A model generated the notes under the pieces. It was not told the origin of the DNA and did no database searches. It worked only from the letters and a program-made list of their open reading frames with translations. From contig NZ_JAPSIY010000002.1 of the NCBI RefSeq assembly GCF_031178445.1, forward strand, positions 372,001-436,000: a stretch of DNA of 64,000 nt. The letters run 5' to 3'. Shown one piece after another: positions 27,282 to 35,826 of the stretch. The stretch comes from Microbacterium sp. GTDB lineage: Bacteria > Actinomycetota > Actinomycetes > Actinomycetales > Microbacteriaceae. Each line of letters starts with the position of its first letter. Position 1 is the first letter of the stretch. A program made the position numbers and the translations under genes.

Positions 27282-27953
27282 TCAGCCCAGGTGCTTCAGG
27301 GCCTCGCGTCGCGACAGCGGGGAGAGCGGACGCCGTGCGGCGAACGTCCGCACCCAGTCGGGGTCGGACTTTCCCAATTCGCGCAGCGCCCATCCGATGG
27401 CCTTGCGGATGAAGAACTCGGAATCGTCGATGTTCGCCTCGATCGCATACTCCAGCAGCTCGCGGTCGGTCGCATCCCGCCGACCGATCTGGCAGATGAT
27501 CGCCGCGCGACGGATCCAGAGGTCTTCGTCGTCCGCCCAGATCCGCATCGTCACGGCCAGCTGGGCGGGATTCGCATCGAGTAGCTCGCGCAGCCGGTGC
27601 GCCGCCTCGTCGACGAGATCCCACCAGGCACCGGTGCGGATCATCTCCTCATGCACAGGCAGAGTCGCCGGGTCTCCACGCAGCGGTCGCAGCGCCATGA
27701 TCGCGAGAGCGGCGTGGCGCTCCTCTCGGAACTCGGCAGATCGCCACAGTTCGAGCGCGACCTGCTGCAGTACGTCGGCGTCGAGGACGTCCGCTGTGCA
27801 CTGTCTCACCAGCGAGCGCACCTCTGGCACGCGCACCCCGAGGCACGGCATCGAGGACTTCAGATATGCCTGCAGCACGGGCGCCCGCGCAGGGTCCGCT
27901 GCCGCGCGCAGCTGCGTTCTGATGTGGGCGATGACCCGTGCGGATGCTGCCAT
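27282..27953 (-). CDS. DNA alkylation repair protein, AlkD-like
   Basis: 223 residues, all-helical HEAT-like repeats. Conserved parts are YLKSSMPCLGVRVPEVR, LWRSAEFREERHAALAI, WWDLVDEAAH, LWIRRAAIICQI, and SEFFIRKAIGWALRELGKSDPDWVRTF near the end, where Trp, Asp and Arg line the lesion-binding cleft of AlkD. It removes alkylated purines without base flipping. Convergent with the glycosyltransferase and divergent from the YCII gene. Confidence 0.88.
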   Translation of the reverse strand: MAASARVIAHIRTQLRAAADPARAPVLQAYLKSSMPCLGVRVPEVRSLVRQCTADVLDADVLQQVALELWRSAEFREERHAALAIMALRPLRGDPATLPVHEEMIRTGAWWDLVDEAAHRLRELLDANPAQLAVTMRIWADDEDLWIRRAAIICQIGRRDATDRELLEYAIEANIDDSEFFIRKAIGWALRELGKSDPDWVRTFAARRPLSPLSRREALKHLG

Positions 27954-27959
27954 CGCACC

Positions 27960-27965
27960 AGCGTA
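27960..27965 (-). promoter_or_regulatory. -10 box of alkD-like gene
   Basis: TACGCT on the minus strand, six bases before ATG 27953. Confidence 0.5.
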
Positions 27966-27988
27966 GGACGCGACGGCGCAGGGACGCG

Positions 27989-28014
27989 GAGAAGATCTTT
28001 CGCAAGATCTTCTC
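27989..28014. repeat. Perfect 11-bp inverted repeat in a divergent promoter region
   Basis: GAGAAGATCTT-TCGC-AAGATCTTCTC, between the divergent alkD-like and YCII genes and five bases upstream of the predicted ECF -35 box. Operator or hairpin; no protein assigned. Confidence 0.6.
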
Positions 28015-28019
28015 GGAGA

Positions 28020-28046
28020 TGTCGATCTGCGGTCTTCTCGTTCGAC
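28020..28046 (+). promoter_or_regulatory. ECF42-type promoter of the YCII-sigma operon
   Basis: TGTCGA (28020-28025), 17-bp spacer, CGAC (28043-28046). This fits the TGTCGA / CG(A/T)C motif reported for ECF42 sigma factors, so the operon is likely autoregulated. Confidence 0.7.
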
Positions 28047-28094
28047 GTCTTCAGTGAGAGGGTCGAGAGACGGCCCCTGAAGAGGAGAAGAACC

Positions 28095-28520
28095 ATGAAG
28101 TTCATGCTGATCATGCGCGCGACCGACGAGGCTGTGAAGGCCTACGAGGAGATGCCCTTCGAGCAGGTCATCGAGGCGATGGGCAAGTACAACGAGTCGA
28201 TGATGAAGGCGGGCGTGCTGCTGGCGGGCGAGGGCCTGACCGATGCGGCGGAAGGGTTCGTCGTCGACTTCAGCGCCGAGAAGCCGCTGGTCACCGACGG
28301 ACCGTACGGCGAGACGAAGGAGCTGTTCAACGGCTTCTGGATCATCGAGGTCGCCACCCGCGAAGAGGCCGCCGAGTGGGCGAGCCGCGCTCCGCTCGGA
28401 CCCGGTGCGTTCCTCGAGGTGCGTCGGGTGACCGAGATGGAGGACTTCCCGGCCGACAACGAGTGGATCGAGAAGGAAGCAGGCTGGCGCGAGGAGCAGG
28501 CCCAGCGCGCTCAGGGCTGA
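28095..28520 (+). CDS. YCII-related DGPF-type protein, partner of ECF42 sigma factor
   Basis: 141 residues, single YCII/DGPF domain: MKFMLIMRATDEAVKAYEE at the start, VTDGPYGETKELFNGFWIIEV in the middle, where DGPY replaces the family DGPF word, and a Glu-rich C-terminus. DGPF proteins are encoded beside ECF42 sigma factors and are thought to be their targets or partners; biochemical role unknown. AGAGGAG precedes the ATG. The sigma gene starts three bases after this stop. Confidence 0.85.
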   Translation: MKFMLIMRATDEAVKAYEEMPFEQVIEAMGKYNESMMKAGVLLAGEGLTDAAEGFVVDFSAEKPLVTDGPYGETKELFNGFWIIEVATREEAAEWASRAPLGPGAFLEVRRVTEMEDFPADNEWIEKEAGWREEQAQRAQG

Positions 28521-28522
28521 CC

Positions 28523-29803
28523 ATGCGCGACGACGATTCGACGGTGCGCCCCGCAGTGCAGGATGCCGCGGGGCGCGCCGTCGCCGCCGTCTGGCGCATC
28601 GAGTCGGCGAAGATCGTCGCCACGCTCACCAGGATGGTGGGCGACTTCGCGCTCGCCGAGGACCTCGCGCAGGACGCCCTGGCCGAAGCGCTCGAGCACT
28701 GGCCGGATGCCGGGGTTCCTCGCAATCCGGCGGCTTGGCTCACGGCGGTGGCGAAGCGGAGAGCGATCGACGCATGGCGCCGCAGGGAGCGCTACGACGA
28801 GCGGCTCGCCGTGATCGCGCATGATGTCGAGGGAGACCAGGACGAGGCGACCGCCGCTCTGCCGTGGGACCCGGATGTGATCGACGACGATGTGCTGCGG
28901 TTGATCTTCATCGCCTGTCATCCTGTGCTCTCGCGCGAGGCGCAGGTCGCCCTCACACTGAGAGTGGTCGGCGGACTCGCCAGCGAAGAGATCGCCCGCG
29001 CGTTCCTGGTTCCGGTGGCGACCGTGCAGCAGAGGATCGTGCGGGCCAAGAAGACGCTCGGCGCCGCGAAGGCGCCGTTCGAGCTTCCGCCGCGCGAGGA
29101 GTTCCGGGAGCGTCTCGGCGCCGTGCTCGGCGTGCTCTATCTCATCTTCAATGAAGCGCATACCGCGAGCGGGGGCGGCGATTGGATGCGGCCGGATCTG
29201 GGACGCGAAGCGACGAGACTGGCGCGCATCCTGGTCGGACTGGTTCCGCGGGAACCGGATGCGCTCGGATTGCTCGCGCTGATGGAACTCACTGCCGCAC
29301 GCTTCCCGGCGCGTGTCGACGCCGACGGCGAACCCGTGCTGCTCGCCGATCAGGACCGCACGCGCTGGGATCGCGCTGCCATCACGCGCGGGCGGGCCGC
29401 CCTGGCGAAGGCGGATGCACTCGGGCGGGGTCGCGGCGCCTATGCCCTGCAGGCCGCCATCGCCGAGCGCCATGCCGTCGCGACATCTGTCGACGACACC
29501 GAGTGGGACCGCATCGTGGTCCTCTATGAGGCTCTCGGACGGCTGACGCCGTCACCGATCATCGAACTGAACCGGGCCGCGGCGGTGGCGATGGCGACGG
29601 GCCCGGCATCCGCGCTGCGCATCGTCGACGATCTGATCGCCCGAGGGAAGCTGAAGGGATACCACCTGCTTCCCGCCACCCGGGGCGAGCTGCTGCTGCG
29701 TCTCGGCCGCACCGAGGAGGCGCGAACGGAGTTCGCAGTGGCCGCCGGGCTCGCCGGGAACGACAGGGAACGCGCGCTGCTCGAACGGAAGGCGCGCAAC
29801 TGA
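28523..29803 (+). CDS. ECF42-group sigma factor with C-terminal TPR-like extension
   Basis: 426 residues. Region 2 (about 25-95) contains LAEDLAQDALAEALEHW and PAAWLTAVAKRRAIDAWRRRE. Region 4 (about 125-180) contains LSREAQVALTLRVVGGLASEEIARAFLVPVATVQQRIVRAKKTL. About 240 further residues (RLGAVLGVLYLIFNEAHTA...RAAVAMATGPASALRIVDDL...GRTEEARTEF) form the helical TPR-like extension diagnostic of ECF42, needed for activity in studied members. No anti-sigma gene is adjacent; control is thought to run through the C-terminal domain. Coupled to the DGPF gene. Confidence 0.9.
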   Translation: MRDDDSTVRPAVQDAAGRAVAAVWRIESAKIVATLTRMVGDFALAEDLAQDALAEALEHWPDAGVPRNPAAWLTAVAKRRAIDAWRRRERYDERLAVIAHDVEGDQDEATAALPWDPDVIDDDVLRLIFIACHPVLSREAQVALTLRVVGGLASEEIARAFLVPVATVQQRIVRAKKTLGAAKAPFELPPREEFRERLGAVLGVLYLIFNEAHTASGGGDWMRPDLGREATRLARILVGLVPREPDALGLLALMELTAARFPARVDADGEPVLLADQDRTRWDRAAITRGRAALAKADALGRGRGAYALQAAIAERHAVATSVDDTEWDRIVVLYEALGRLTPSPIIELNRAAAVAMATGPASALRIVDDLIARGKLKGYHLLPATRGELLLRLGRTEEARTEFAVAAGLAGNDRERALLERKARN

Positions 29804-29816
29804 CGGGGGAACGCGG

Positions 29817-29850
29817 AAAGGCAGGCCCCCGTTTGCGGGGACCTGCCTTT
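29817..29850. terminator. Bidirectional terminator between sigma factor and GlsB genes
   Basis: 14-bp arms AAAGGCAGGCCCCC/GGGGACCTGCCTTT with one mismatch and a 6-nt loop. It ends in T-rich sequence on both strands and lies between convergent genes. Confidence 0.8.
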
Positions 29851-29868
29851 CTCGGTTCGGGGCGGAGA

Positions 29869-30141
29869 TCAGGCCCTGCTGCGGTCTCCTCGGCCCACGA
29901 TGAGGCCGTAAATGAGGAGGACGATGATGGATCCGCCGATCGCGAGCAGCCAGGTGCCGAGGTCGAAGAACTCCTCAAGTCCGCGGCCGAAGATCATTCC
30001 GCCGATCCAACCGCCGAGCAGTGCGCCGACGACGCCGAGCAGCAGCGTGACGATCCAGCCGCCGCCCTGCTTGCCGGGCAGGATCAGCTTGGCGATCGCG
30101 CCGGCGATGAGACCGAGAAGAAGGAATCCGAGGAAGCCCAT
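29869..30141 (-). CDS. GlsB/YeaQ/YmgE-family stress-associated membrane protein
   Basis: 90 residues with three hydrophobic helices: [49 protein letters not shown] and WLLAIGGSIIVLLIYGLIVG. The IAGAIAKLILPGKQGGG stretch is the family hallmark. The family is induced by general stress; molecular function unknown. GGAG precedes ATG 30141. Confidence 0.9.
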   Translation of the reverse strand: MGFLGFLLLGLIAGAIAKLILPGKQGGGWIVTLLLGVVGALLGGWIGGMIFGRGLEEFFDLGTWLLAIGGSIIVLLIYGLIVGRGDRSRA

Positions 30142-30164
30142 GTGAGTCTCCGTTCTTTGTGTGT

Positions 30165-30191
30165 CACGGCGGGTTGCCGTGTGTGCACACA
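30165..30191. repeat. Palindromes upstream of the GlsB gene
   Basis: A CACGGC-GGGTT-GCCGTG hairpin overlaps the end of a perfect TGTGTGCACACA palindrome (30180-30191), in the 5' region of the minus-strand GlsB gene. Possible operator. Confidence 0.4.
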
Positions 30192-30273
30192 AGAATGCCC
30201 GATCCGACGTGCAGAAGTGAACCCCTTGTGGCCGCATCCCGAAATGGGCTATGAGTCTCCCCTGACGCGAAAA

Positions 30274-30302
30274 GGGGCCGCTCTCCGATCGAGAGCGGCC
30301 CC
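30274..30302 (-). terminator. Intrinsic terminator of the Bax-inhibitor-like gene
   Basis: 12-bp perfect stem (GGGGCCGCTCTC on minus), 5-nt loop, then TTTTCGCG on the minus strand. A classic intrinsic terminator 18 bases after the stop. Confidence 0.85.
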
Positions 30303-30319
30303 CTTCAGAAGAAGATCTG

Positions 30320-31252
30320 TCAGTCGTTGCCCCGCAGGATCGCGAGGATGCGCAGGATCTCGACGTACAGCCACACGACCGTGACCATGATGCCGAACGC
30401 ACCCAGCCAGCCGTACTTGCGGGGTGCACCGTTGCGCACGCCCTGCTGGATCTGGTCGAAGTCCATCACGAGCGAGTACGCAGCCATGAAGACGACCAGG
30501 ACGCCGATGATCACGCCGAGCGGGATGCCGAAGACCTCCATGCTGCGCAGACCGAACATCTGGTCCTGCGGGAGCACGTTGGTCCACATCAGGATCAGGT
30601 TCAGCACCGAGAACACCAGGTAGCCGACCATCGCGATCATGACGATCTTCGTCATCTTCGCGCTGGCCCGGACCTTGCCGCTGGCGAACAGCGCGAGGGT
30701 GACGCCGACGACGGCGAGCGTCGCGAGGGTGGCCTGCATGACGACGCCGGGCCAGATGATCTCGAAGAAGGCCGAGATGCCACCGACGAACAAGCCCTCG
30801 AACGCCGCGTAAGCCCAGATGAGCGCCGGGCGGATCTTCTTGCGCGAGGTGAAGGTGATCACCATGGCGAGCACGAATCCGCCGAGTGCGCCGACGATCC
30901 ACGGCACGAAGTCGGCCTGGCCGGTGTTGTAGAAGCCGGTGGCGGTCCAGACCCAGCCGACGACGGCCGTCACCAGCAGGATGCCGAACAGACCGGCCGT
31001 CTTCCACACGGTGTCCTCGACCGACATGCGGTCGGTCTCGAGTGCACCGGCGGGCGGGGCCGCGTACATGCCCTCGAGCTGGGCGTTCGCAGCGGCATCC
31101 ATGCCCGCGTGCTGGAACGAGGCGGTCTGCGCTGCGCCCGGAGCGGGCGGCGGCGCGTACTGAGGCTGGGCGGCCTGCTTGCCACCCGGGTAGGTCGCGA
31201 CGTTGCGCGGGTCCTGCTGGAACGCCGGATTGTTGAATGCGAAATTGCTCAT
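30320..31252 (-). CDS. Bax inhibitor-1/YccA-family membrane protein
   Basis: 310 residues. A ~85-residue Ala/Pro/Gln-rich cytoplasmic tail precedes seven hydrophobic helices. WAYAAFEGLFVGGISAFFE and SLVMDFDQIQQGVRNGAPRKYGWLGAFGIMVTVVWLYVEILRIL are signatures of the family; the Asp pair near the last helix corresponds to the di-aspartyl pH sensor of TMBIM calcium-leak channels. Bacterial role uncertain: ion homeostasis or interaction with FtsH in the YccA branch. The Gln/Pro-rich tail is typical of actinobacterial members. Confidence 0.88.
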   Translation of the reverse strand: MSNFAFNNPAFQQDPRNVATYPGGKQAAQPQYAPPPAPGAAQTASFQHAGMDAAANAQLEGMYAAPPAGALETDRMSVEDTVWKTAGLFGILLVTAVVGWVWTATGFYNTGQADFVPWIVGALGGFVLAMVITFTSRKKIRPALIWAYAAFEGLFVGGISAFFEIIWPGVVMQATLATLAVVGVTLALFASGKVRASAKMTKIVMIAMVGYLVFSVLNLILMWTNVLPQDQMFGLRSMEVFGIPLGVIIGVLVVFMAAYSLVMDFDQIQQGVRNGAPRKYGWLGAFGIMVTVVWLYVEILRILAILRGND

Positions 31253-31327
31253 GGTGGCCTCTGCTCCCGAGGGATCGGTCAACGCTTTCTTAAACGATAC
31301 CGGCGGGAGGCTATGAGCGGGGTGCTT

Positions 31328-31333
31328 TACGCT
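31328..31333 (+). promoter_or_regulatory. -10 box of the GDPD gene, decides its start
   Basis: TACGCT six bases before GTG 31340. It argues for that GTG against an in-frame ATG at 31313, which lies upstream of the box. Confidence 0.5.
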
Positions 31334-31339
31334 GTGAGC

Positions 31340-32326
31340 GTGCCCAGGAAATCGCCGCTCGTCATCGGGCATCGCGGTGCTCCCGGCTACCGCCCCGAGC
31401 ACAGCAGGTCGTCCTACGAACTCGCGCTCGCGATGGGTGTGGACGCCGTCGAACCCGACGTCGTCGCGACCAGGGACGGCGTGCTCGTGCTGCGGCATGA
31501 GAACGAGATCTCGGGCACCACGGATGTCGCGGAGCATCCGGAGTTCGCCTCTCGCCGCACCTCGAAGAAGATCGACGGCGTCTCGCTCACCGGCTGGTTC
31601 ACTGAGGACTTCACCTGGGCCGAGCTCTCCACCCTGCGCACGCGTGAGCGGCTGCCGCGGTTGCGGCGCTCCAGCGCCACTTTCGACGACGTCCAGCCGA
31701 TCCTGCGGCTCAGCGACCTGCTCGAGCTGATCCGGTCGGGGTCGGACGAGTACGGCCGCGAGATCGGCATCGTGCTCGAGATCAAGCACGCGACCTATTT
31801 CGAGAGCATCGGGCTCGACCTCGTGCCGCTCATCGTGCGCGATCTGCGGCAGGGCGGCTGGGCCGGAGGCGAACTGCCCTTGGTGATCGAGGCGTTCGAG
31901 CGGACAGTGCTCGAACGCCTGAAGCGCGAGGGCATCGCGGCGTCGTACGTCTACCTGATCGAGGCATCGGGCAGGCCCTTCGACCTCGTCTACGCGATGG
32001 GCAGGGCCGCTCCCACCTACCGCTCGCAGGTCACGCCGGCGGGCTTGGATCGGCTTGCCGGTGTCGTGGACGGCGTCAGCGTCAGCAAGAGCATGCTTCT
32101 GGACGCGTCCGCGACGATCGTGACGGACGCGCACGCCCGCGGCCTGAAGGTCTTCACCTGGACGTGCCGGCCCGAGAACGCCTTCCTCGCAGCGCAGTTC
32201 CGCGCGGGCAAGGGCAAGGCGACGTTCGGCGACTACGAGGCCGAGTGGCGAACGATCGCCGACACGGGGATCGACGGCGTCTTCGTCGATCATCCCGATC
32301 TCGGCGTGGCGTTCTTCCGCGACTGA
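31340..32326 (+). CDS. Glycerophosphodiester phosphodiesterase family protein
   Basis: 328 residues, TIM-barrel. It opens with VIGHRGAPGYRPEHS (HRG catalytic/metal motif; PEHS where most have PENT), then VEPDVVATRDGVLVLRHE with the E-x-D metal ligands and catalytic His. GLKVFTWTCRPEN and GIDGVFVDHPDLG are the C-terminal barrel motifs. It hydrolyses glycerophosphodiesters to glycerol-3-phosphate. No signal peptide, so it is cytosolic. Start chosen from the -10 box; the ATG at 31313 would add nine residues. Confidence 0.88.
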   Translation: MPRKSPLVIGHRGAPGYRPEHSRSSYELALAMGVDAVEPDVVATRDGVLVLRHENEISGTTDVAEHPEFASRRTSKKIDGVSLTGWFTEDFTWAELSTLRTRERLPRLRRSSATFDDVQPILRLSDLLELIRSGSDEYGREIGIVLEIKHATYFESIGLDLVPLIVRDLRQGGWAGGELPLVIEAFERTVLERLKREGIAASYVYLIEASGRPFDLVYAMGRAAPTYRSQVTPAGLDRLAGVVDGVSVSKSMLLDASATIVTDAHARGLKVFTWTCRPENAFLAAQFRAGKGKATFGDYEAEWRTIADTGIDGVFVDHPDLGVAFFRD

Positions 32327-32435
32327 CAGGGGCCCGGTCACCCCGAGTTCATCGGGCGGACACCGCCCGGCTCCCCGGCGGTAAGCCGCACCCGGTGATC
32401 TGGGTCGGACCCGTCCGATTCCACCCTGGAGCCTC

Positions 32436-35315
32436 ATGTCCCGCATTCATCGCGGGCTCGCGACGATGGCGGTGGGCGCATTGAGCGCCACCGCCCTGCT
32501 CGCTGCGCCCACAGCCGTCCACGCCGCCGACCCTGGCGCAGCCGCCGTACTCGGCATCCGGATCAGCGAAGTCATCTCGAGCGGCGGGAGCCCCGGGGAC
32601 TGGATCGAGTTCCACAACCCCACCGATCGCGAGGTCGACCTCAGCGGCTACATCGTGCAGGACGAGAGTCCGAAGAACCCGTATGCGTTTCCCGCCGGCA
32701 CGATCGTCCCTCCAGGCGCGTATCTGGTGATCGACACGGCCGACGATGCCGGGCAGGGCGATTTCGAGTTCGGCCTGGGCAAGGGCGACAGCGTCCGCGT
32801 CTTCGCCCCCGGCGGTGCCGACGGCGCGAACCCGCTGCTGCAGACGACCTGGCCGGCCGACACGCACGCCCTGCCGAGCTGGGGGGTGCGCGATGTCGAT
32901 GGTGTGCCGGTCTGGTCGATGACCGCCGAGTCGACGAAGGGCGGCCCGAACGTGTTCGGTGCGGAGCCGCCGCCCGCCGCCGGAGCCATCCTGATCAATG
33001 AGGTCGATTCGCAGCCGGCCGACTGGGTGGAGTTCCACAACCCGGGCGAGGTCGCTCTCGACGTCTCGGGATATGAGGTCCGCGACAACTCCGACGACCA
33101 CAGCTGGCGGTTCCCGCCCGGGGCAGCGATCGAGCCTGGTGGATTCCTGGTCGTCGACGAGGCGACGCTCGGGCTCGTGGGCGGATCCGAGGCGGCGTTC
33201 CGTGAGGCGATCGGAATCGGCAGCGCGGATCGCATCAGGCTCTTCGATCCAGCCGGGACACTGATCGATGGCACCCGCCCCTGGGCCGGTCATGCCGCGA
33301 TCGACGGCGATTTCGCCGCCGCCACGCTCGCCCGCTGCCCCGACGGGATCGGGGCCCTCGTGCTCGCGCACCCGACCCCGGGTGGCTCGAACTCGTGCGT
33401 GCTGCCGGATGTCTCGATCAACGAGATCGAGTCCAACGGCGACGACACCGACTGGGTCGAGGTGATCAACACCGGCACGGCCGCGGTCGACATGTCGGGC
33501 TGGTCGGTGATGGACGGTGACCCGGTCGGCCACGCCGGTGAGACGATCCCGCTCGCGCCAGGCACGATTCTCGAGCCGGGCGCGCTCTTCGTGTTCGACC
33601 AGCCCGGTGACTTCGTCTTCGGCCTGGGCGGCGGCGACACGGTCACGCTCCGCGACGCGGACGGAGCGACCGTCGACGAGTACGTCTACGCGTCTCATGC
33701 CGGCGGCGTATGGGCGCGCTGCCCTGATGGTACGGGCGAGTTCGTCGATCTCGCGGAGTCCACCAAGGGCGCGCGCAACGCCTGCGGCAACCCCGTTCGC
33801 ATCAACGAGGTGGAGTCGGACGGCGGCTCGCCGGACGACTGGATCGAACTGGTGAACCCGACCTCGGAGCCGCTCGACGTCTCGGGCGTCGTGGTGAAGG
33901 ACGACGACGAGGCGCATGAGTACCGCATCCCTGACGGCACCAGGATCGCATCTGGCGGTCGACTCGTCCTGGAGCGCGACCAGCTCGGCTTCGGGCTCGG
34001 CAGCGCAGACGCCGTGCGGCTGTTCGACGGGGAACGGCTCATCGACGAGACGTCCTGGGGACCCGGCCACGCGGCGAGCACTTGGGGGCGCTGCCCCGAC
34101 ACGACCGGTGCATTCGCGGTGACAGCTGAGTCCACGAAGGGGACGACGAACGCCTGCGCGGGGGAGACCGCCGTGTCGCCGTGGCCGGGATCGCAGCAGG
34201 TGCGCGCGCTGGACACGAGCCCGACCTTTCTCGAAGACAGCTCGGGGCTGGATGTGCAGCAGACCGCCGACGGTGCTTTCCTGTGGGGCATCGACAACGG
34301 CGAGGGCCGGCTCTGGAAGCTGAAGGCGTCGTCAGACGGCTCGGTCGAGCAGCTCGCCGGTTGGGAGCAGGGCAAGCGCATCCGCTTCCAGAAGGATGCA
34401 GGTGACCCGGGCGCCGCGGGGCCGGATACCGAGGGTGTGACGGTGGACGACGACGGCGCCGTCTACGTCGCCGCCGAGCGTGACAACAGTGCGAAGGGCG
34501 TCAATCGCAATGTCGTGCTGAAGGTGGATCCGGATGCCGCGGCGGGCGACCTGATTGCCGAGCGGGAGTGGGATCTCACCGCGCTGCTGCCCGCGGTCGG
34601 CGCGAACCTCGGCATCGAAGCCGTGGAGTGGGTGCCGGACGACGTTCTCGCCGGTGCTCTGTTCGACCAGACCAGGAACGCGGCCTATCGCCCGGCTGAC
34701 CATCCCGGACACGGGGACGGGCTGTTCTTCGTCGCAGTGGAGGACGGCGGACGCGTGTACGCGTTCGCCCTCGGCTCGGACGGATCGGCGACTCTCATCG
34801 CCGAAATCGCTCCCGGACTGGCCGGCGTAATGGGTCTGGACTACGACTCGGTGCTCGATGTGCTGTGGGCGGTGTGCGACGACGGATGCCAGGGCCGGTC
34901 GGCGCAGATCACGCTGAACGGCACTGCAGCGCCTGCGATCGCGCACTTCGCACGCCCCGCCGGGATGCCGGACATCAACAACGAGGGATTCGCCACGGCG
35001 CCTGCCTCGCTGTCGCAGGACGGCACCCGACCGGTGTGGTGGTTCGCCGACGGGCTGGCTGCGGAGGCGCTGCGAGTGGGAACCCTGCCGGGTGCGAACG
35101 GTGGCGAACTGCCCGGGGGCGAGCAGCCCGGTGGTGAGGAACCGGGCGCGGATCCCGACGCCGAGGGCCCGGAGCGGCCGGCCGACGTCGAGCCCGGCGC
35201 ACAGGACGGTGCGCTCGCGACGACCGGTTCCGCATCGCCGTATGCCGCGGCCTTCGCAGGCCTGCTTCTGCTGGCGCTCGGCGCGCTGGCTGTCGCCAGG
35301 CGACGCCGGGCGTGA
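32436..35315 (+). CDS. Cell-wall-anchored protein with four lamin-tail domains and a propeller-like region
   Basis: 959 residues. Signal peptide about 1-30 (ALSATALLAAPTAVHAA). Four lamin-tail (LTD) modules start near residues 42, 185, 327 and 455, each with an INE/SE(V/I) opening and W-(I/V)-E-(F/V/L) motif; most end in ESTKG. Residues about 580-890 have repeated strands like an SdiA-regulated or phytase-like beta-propeller (LDVQQTADGAFLWGIDNGEGRLW, GVTVDDDGAVYVAAER). A Gly/Glu/Pro-rich linker leads to LATTG (about 927), a hydrophobic helix and RRRRA, a sorting signal of the LAxTG type used by class E sortases. Function unknown; surface display is well supported. Confidence 0.85.
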   Translation: MSRIHRGLATMAVGALSATALLAAPTAVHAADPGAAAVLGIRISEVISSGGSPGDWIEFHNPTDREVDLSGYIVQDESPKNPYAFPAGTIVPPGAYLVIDTADDAGQGDFEFGLGKGDSVRVFAPGGADGANPLLQTTWPADTHALPSWGVRDVDGVPVWSMTAESTKGGPNVFGAEPPPAAGAILINEVDSQPADWVEFHNPGEVALDVSGYEVRDNSDDHSWRFPPGAAIEPGGFLVVDEATLGLVGGSEAAFREAIGIGSADRIRLFDPAGTLIDGTRPWAGHAAIDGDFAAATLARCPDGIGALVLAHPTPGGSNSCVLPDVSINEIESNGDDTDWVEVINTGTAAVDMSGWSVMDGDPVGHAGETIPLAPGTILEPGALFVFDQPGDFVFGLGGGDTVTLRDADGATVDEYVYASHAGGVWARCPDGTGEFVDLAESTKGARNACGNPVRINEVESDGGSPDDWIELVNPTSEPLDVSGVVVKDDDEAHEYRIPDGTRIASGGRLVLERDQLGFGLGSADAVRLFDGERLIDETSWGPGHAASTWGRCPDTTGAFAVTAESTKGTTNACAGETAVSPWPGSQQVRALDTSPTFLEDSSGLDVQQTADGAFLWGIDNGEGRLWKLKASSDGSVEQLAGWEQGKRIRFQKDAGDPGAAGPDTEGVTVDDDGAVYVAAERDNSAKGVNRNVVLKVDPDAAAGDLIAEREWDLTALLPAVGANLGIEAVEWVPDDVLAGALFDQTRNAAYRPADHPGHGDGLFFVAVEDGGRVYAFALGSDGSATLIAEIAPGLAGVMGLDYDSVLDVLWAVCDDGCQGRSAQITLNGTAAPAIAHFARPAGMPDINNEGFATAPASLSQDGTRPVWWFADGLAAEALRVGTLPGANGGELPGGEQPGGEEPGADPDAEGPERPADVEPGAQDGALATTGSASPYAAAFAGLLLLALGALAVARRRRA

Positions 35316-35321
35316 CGCCCC

Positions 35322-35359
35322 GCGCCTTCACCCCGTGGTCCTCCACGGGGTGAAGGCGC
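35322..35359. terminator. Terminator between convergent LTD and PPOX genes
   Basis: Perfect 17-bp stem (GCGCCTTCACCCCGTGG and complement) with a TCCT loop, seven bases after the LTD-gene stop and five bases from the stop of the opposite gene. Confidence 0.8.
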
Positions 35360-35363
35360 ATGT

Positions 35364-35765
35364 TCATCCGGTCTGCGGTCGTCGCACCCTCCGGCCGGAG
35401 ACGCGATCGGGGACGTACCGCAGCCAGAGTGTTCGTTCTCCGCCGGCCCACGGATGCACGCGCTCGGCGGCCGGCAGCGCCTCCACCTGCTCGCGGGACA
35501 TGGCCTCGACGTGCCCGCTGAGCAGCACGTTCCAGGCCGCGCCGGCCAGGTCGTCGTGATGGTCGACCTCAAAGGCGACATCGGGTTCCTCAGGGAGACC
35601 GGCGAGAACACCGTCGGACCTGGTGCGCAGCAGCAGCTCCCGCCCGTGCAGTCGGTAGTTCACGGGAATGATCTCGATGCGCCCGCGATTCACGAAGCCC
35701 ACCCGTCCGACCGTCGTGGTTCGCAGAAGGGCGAAGCACTCGTCCTCATCGATGATGCCGATCAT
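35364..35765 (-). CDS. Pyridoxamine 5'-phosphate oxidase-like split-barrel protein
   Basis: 133 residues: DEDECFALLRTTTVGRVGFVNRGRIEIIPVNYRLHGRELLLRT is the N-terminal half of the FMN-binding split barrel, followed by VAFEVDHHDDLAGAAWNVLLSGHVE. Members bind FMN, F420 or haem and often have redox or detoxification roles; the cofactor cannot be assigned. GGAGGTGAAC precedes ATG 35765. Confidence 0.82.
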   Translation of the reverse strand: MIGIIDEDECFALLRTTTVGRVGFVNRGRIEIIPVNYRLHGRELLLRTRSDGVLAGLPEEPDVAFEVDHHDDLAGAAWNVLLSGHVEAMSREQVEALPAAERVHPWAGGERTLWLRYVPDRVSGRRVRRPQTG

Positions 35766-35826
35766 GGCGTTCACCTCCACGACGACCGGGGGAGGGCCGC
35801 CGTGGGACGATCGTACCCTCGACGGC

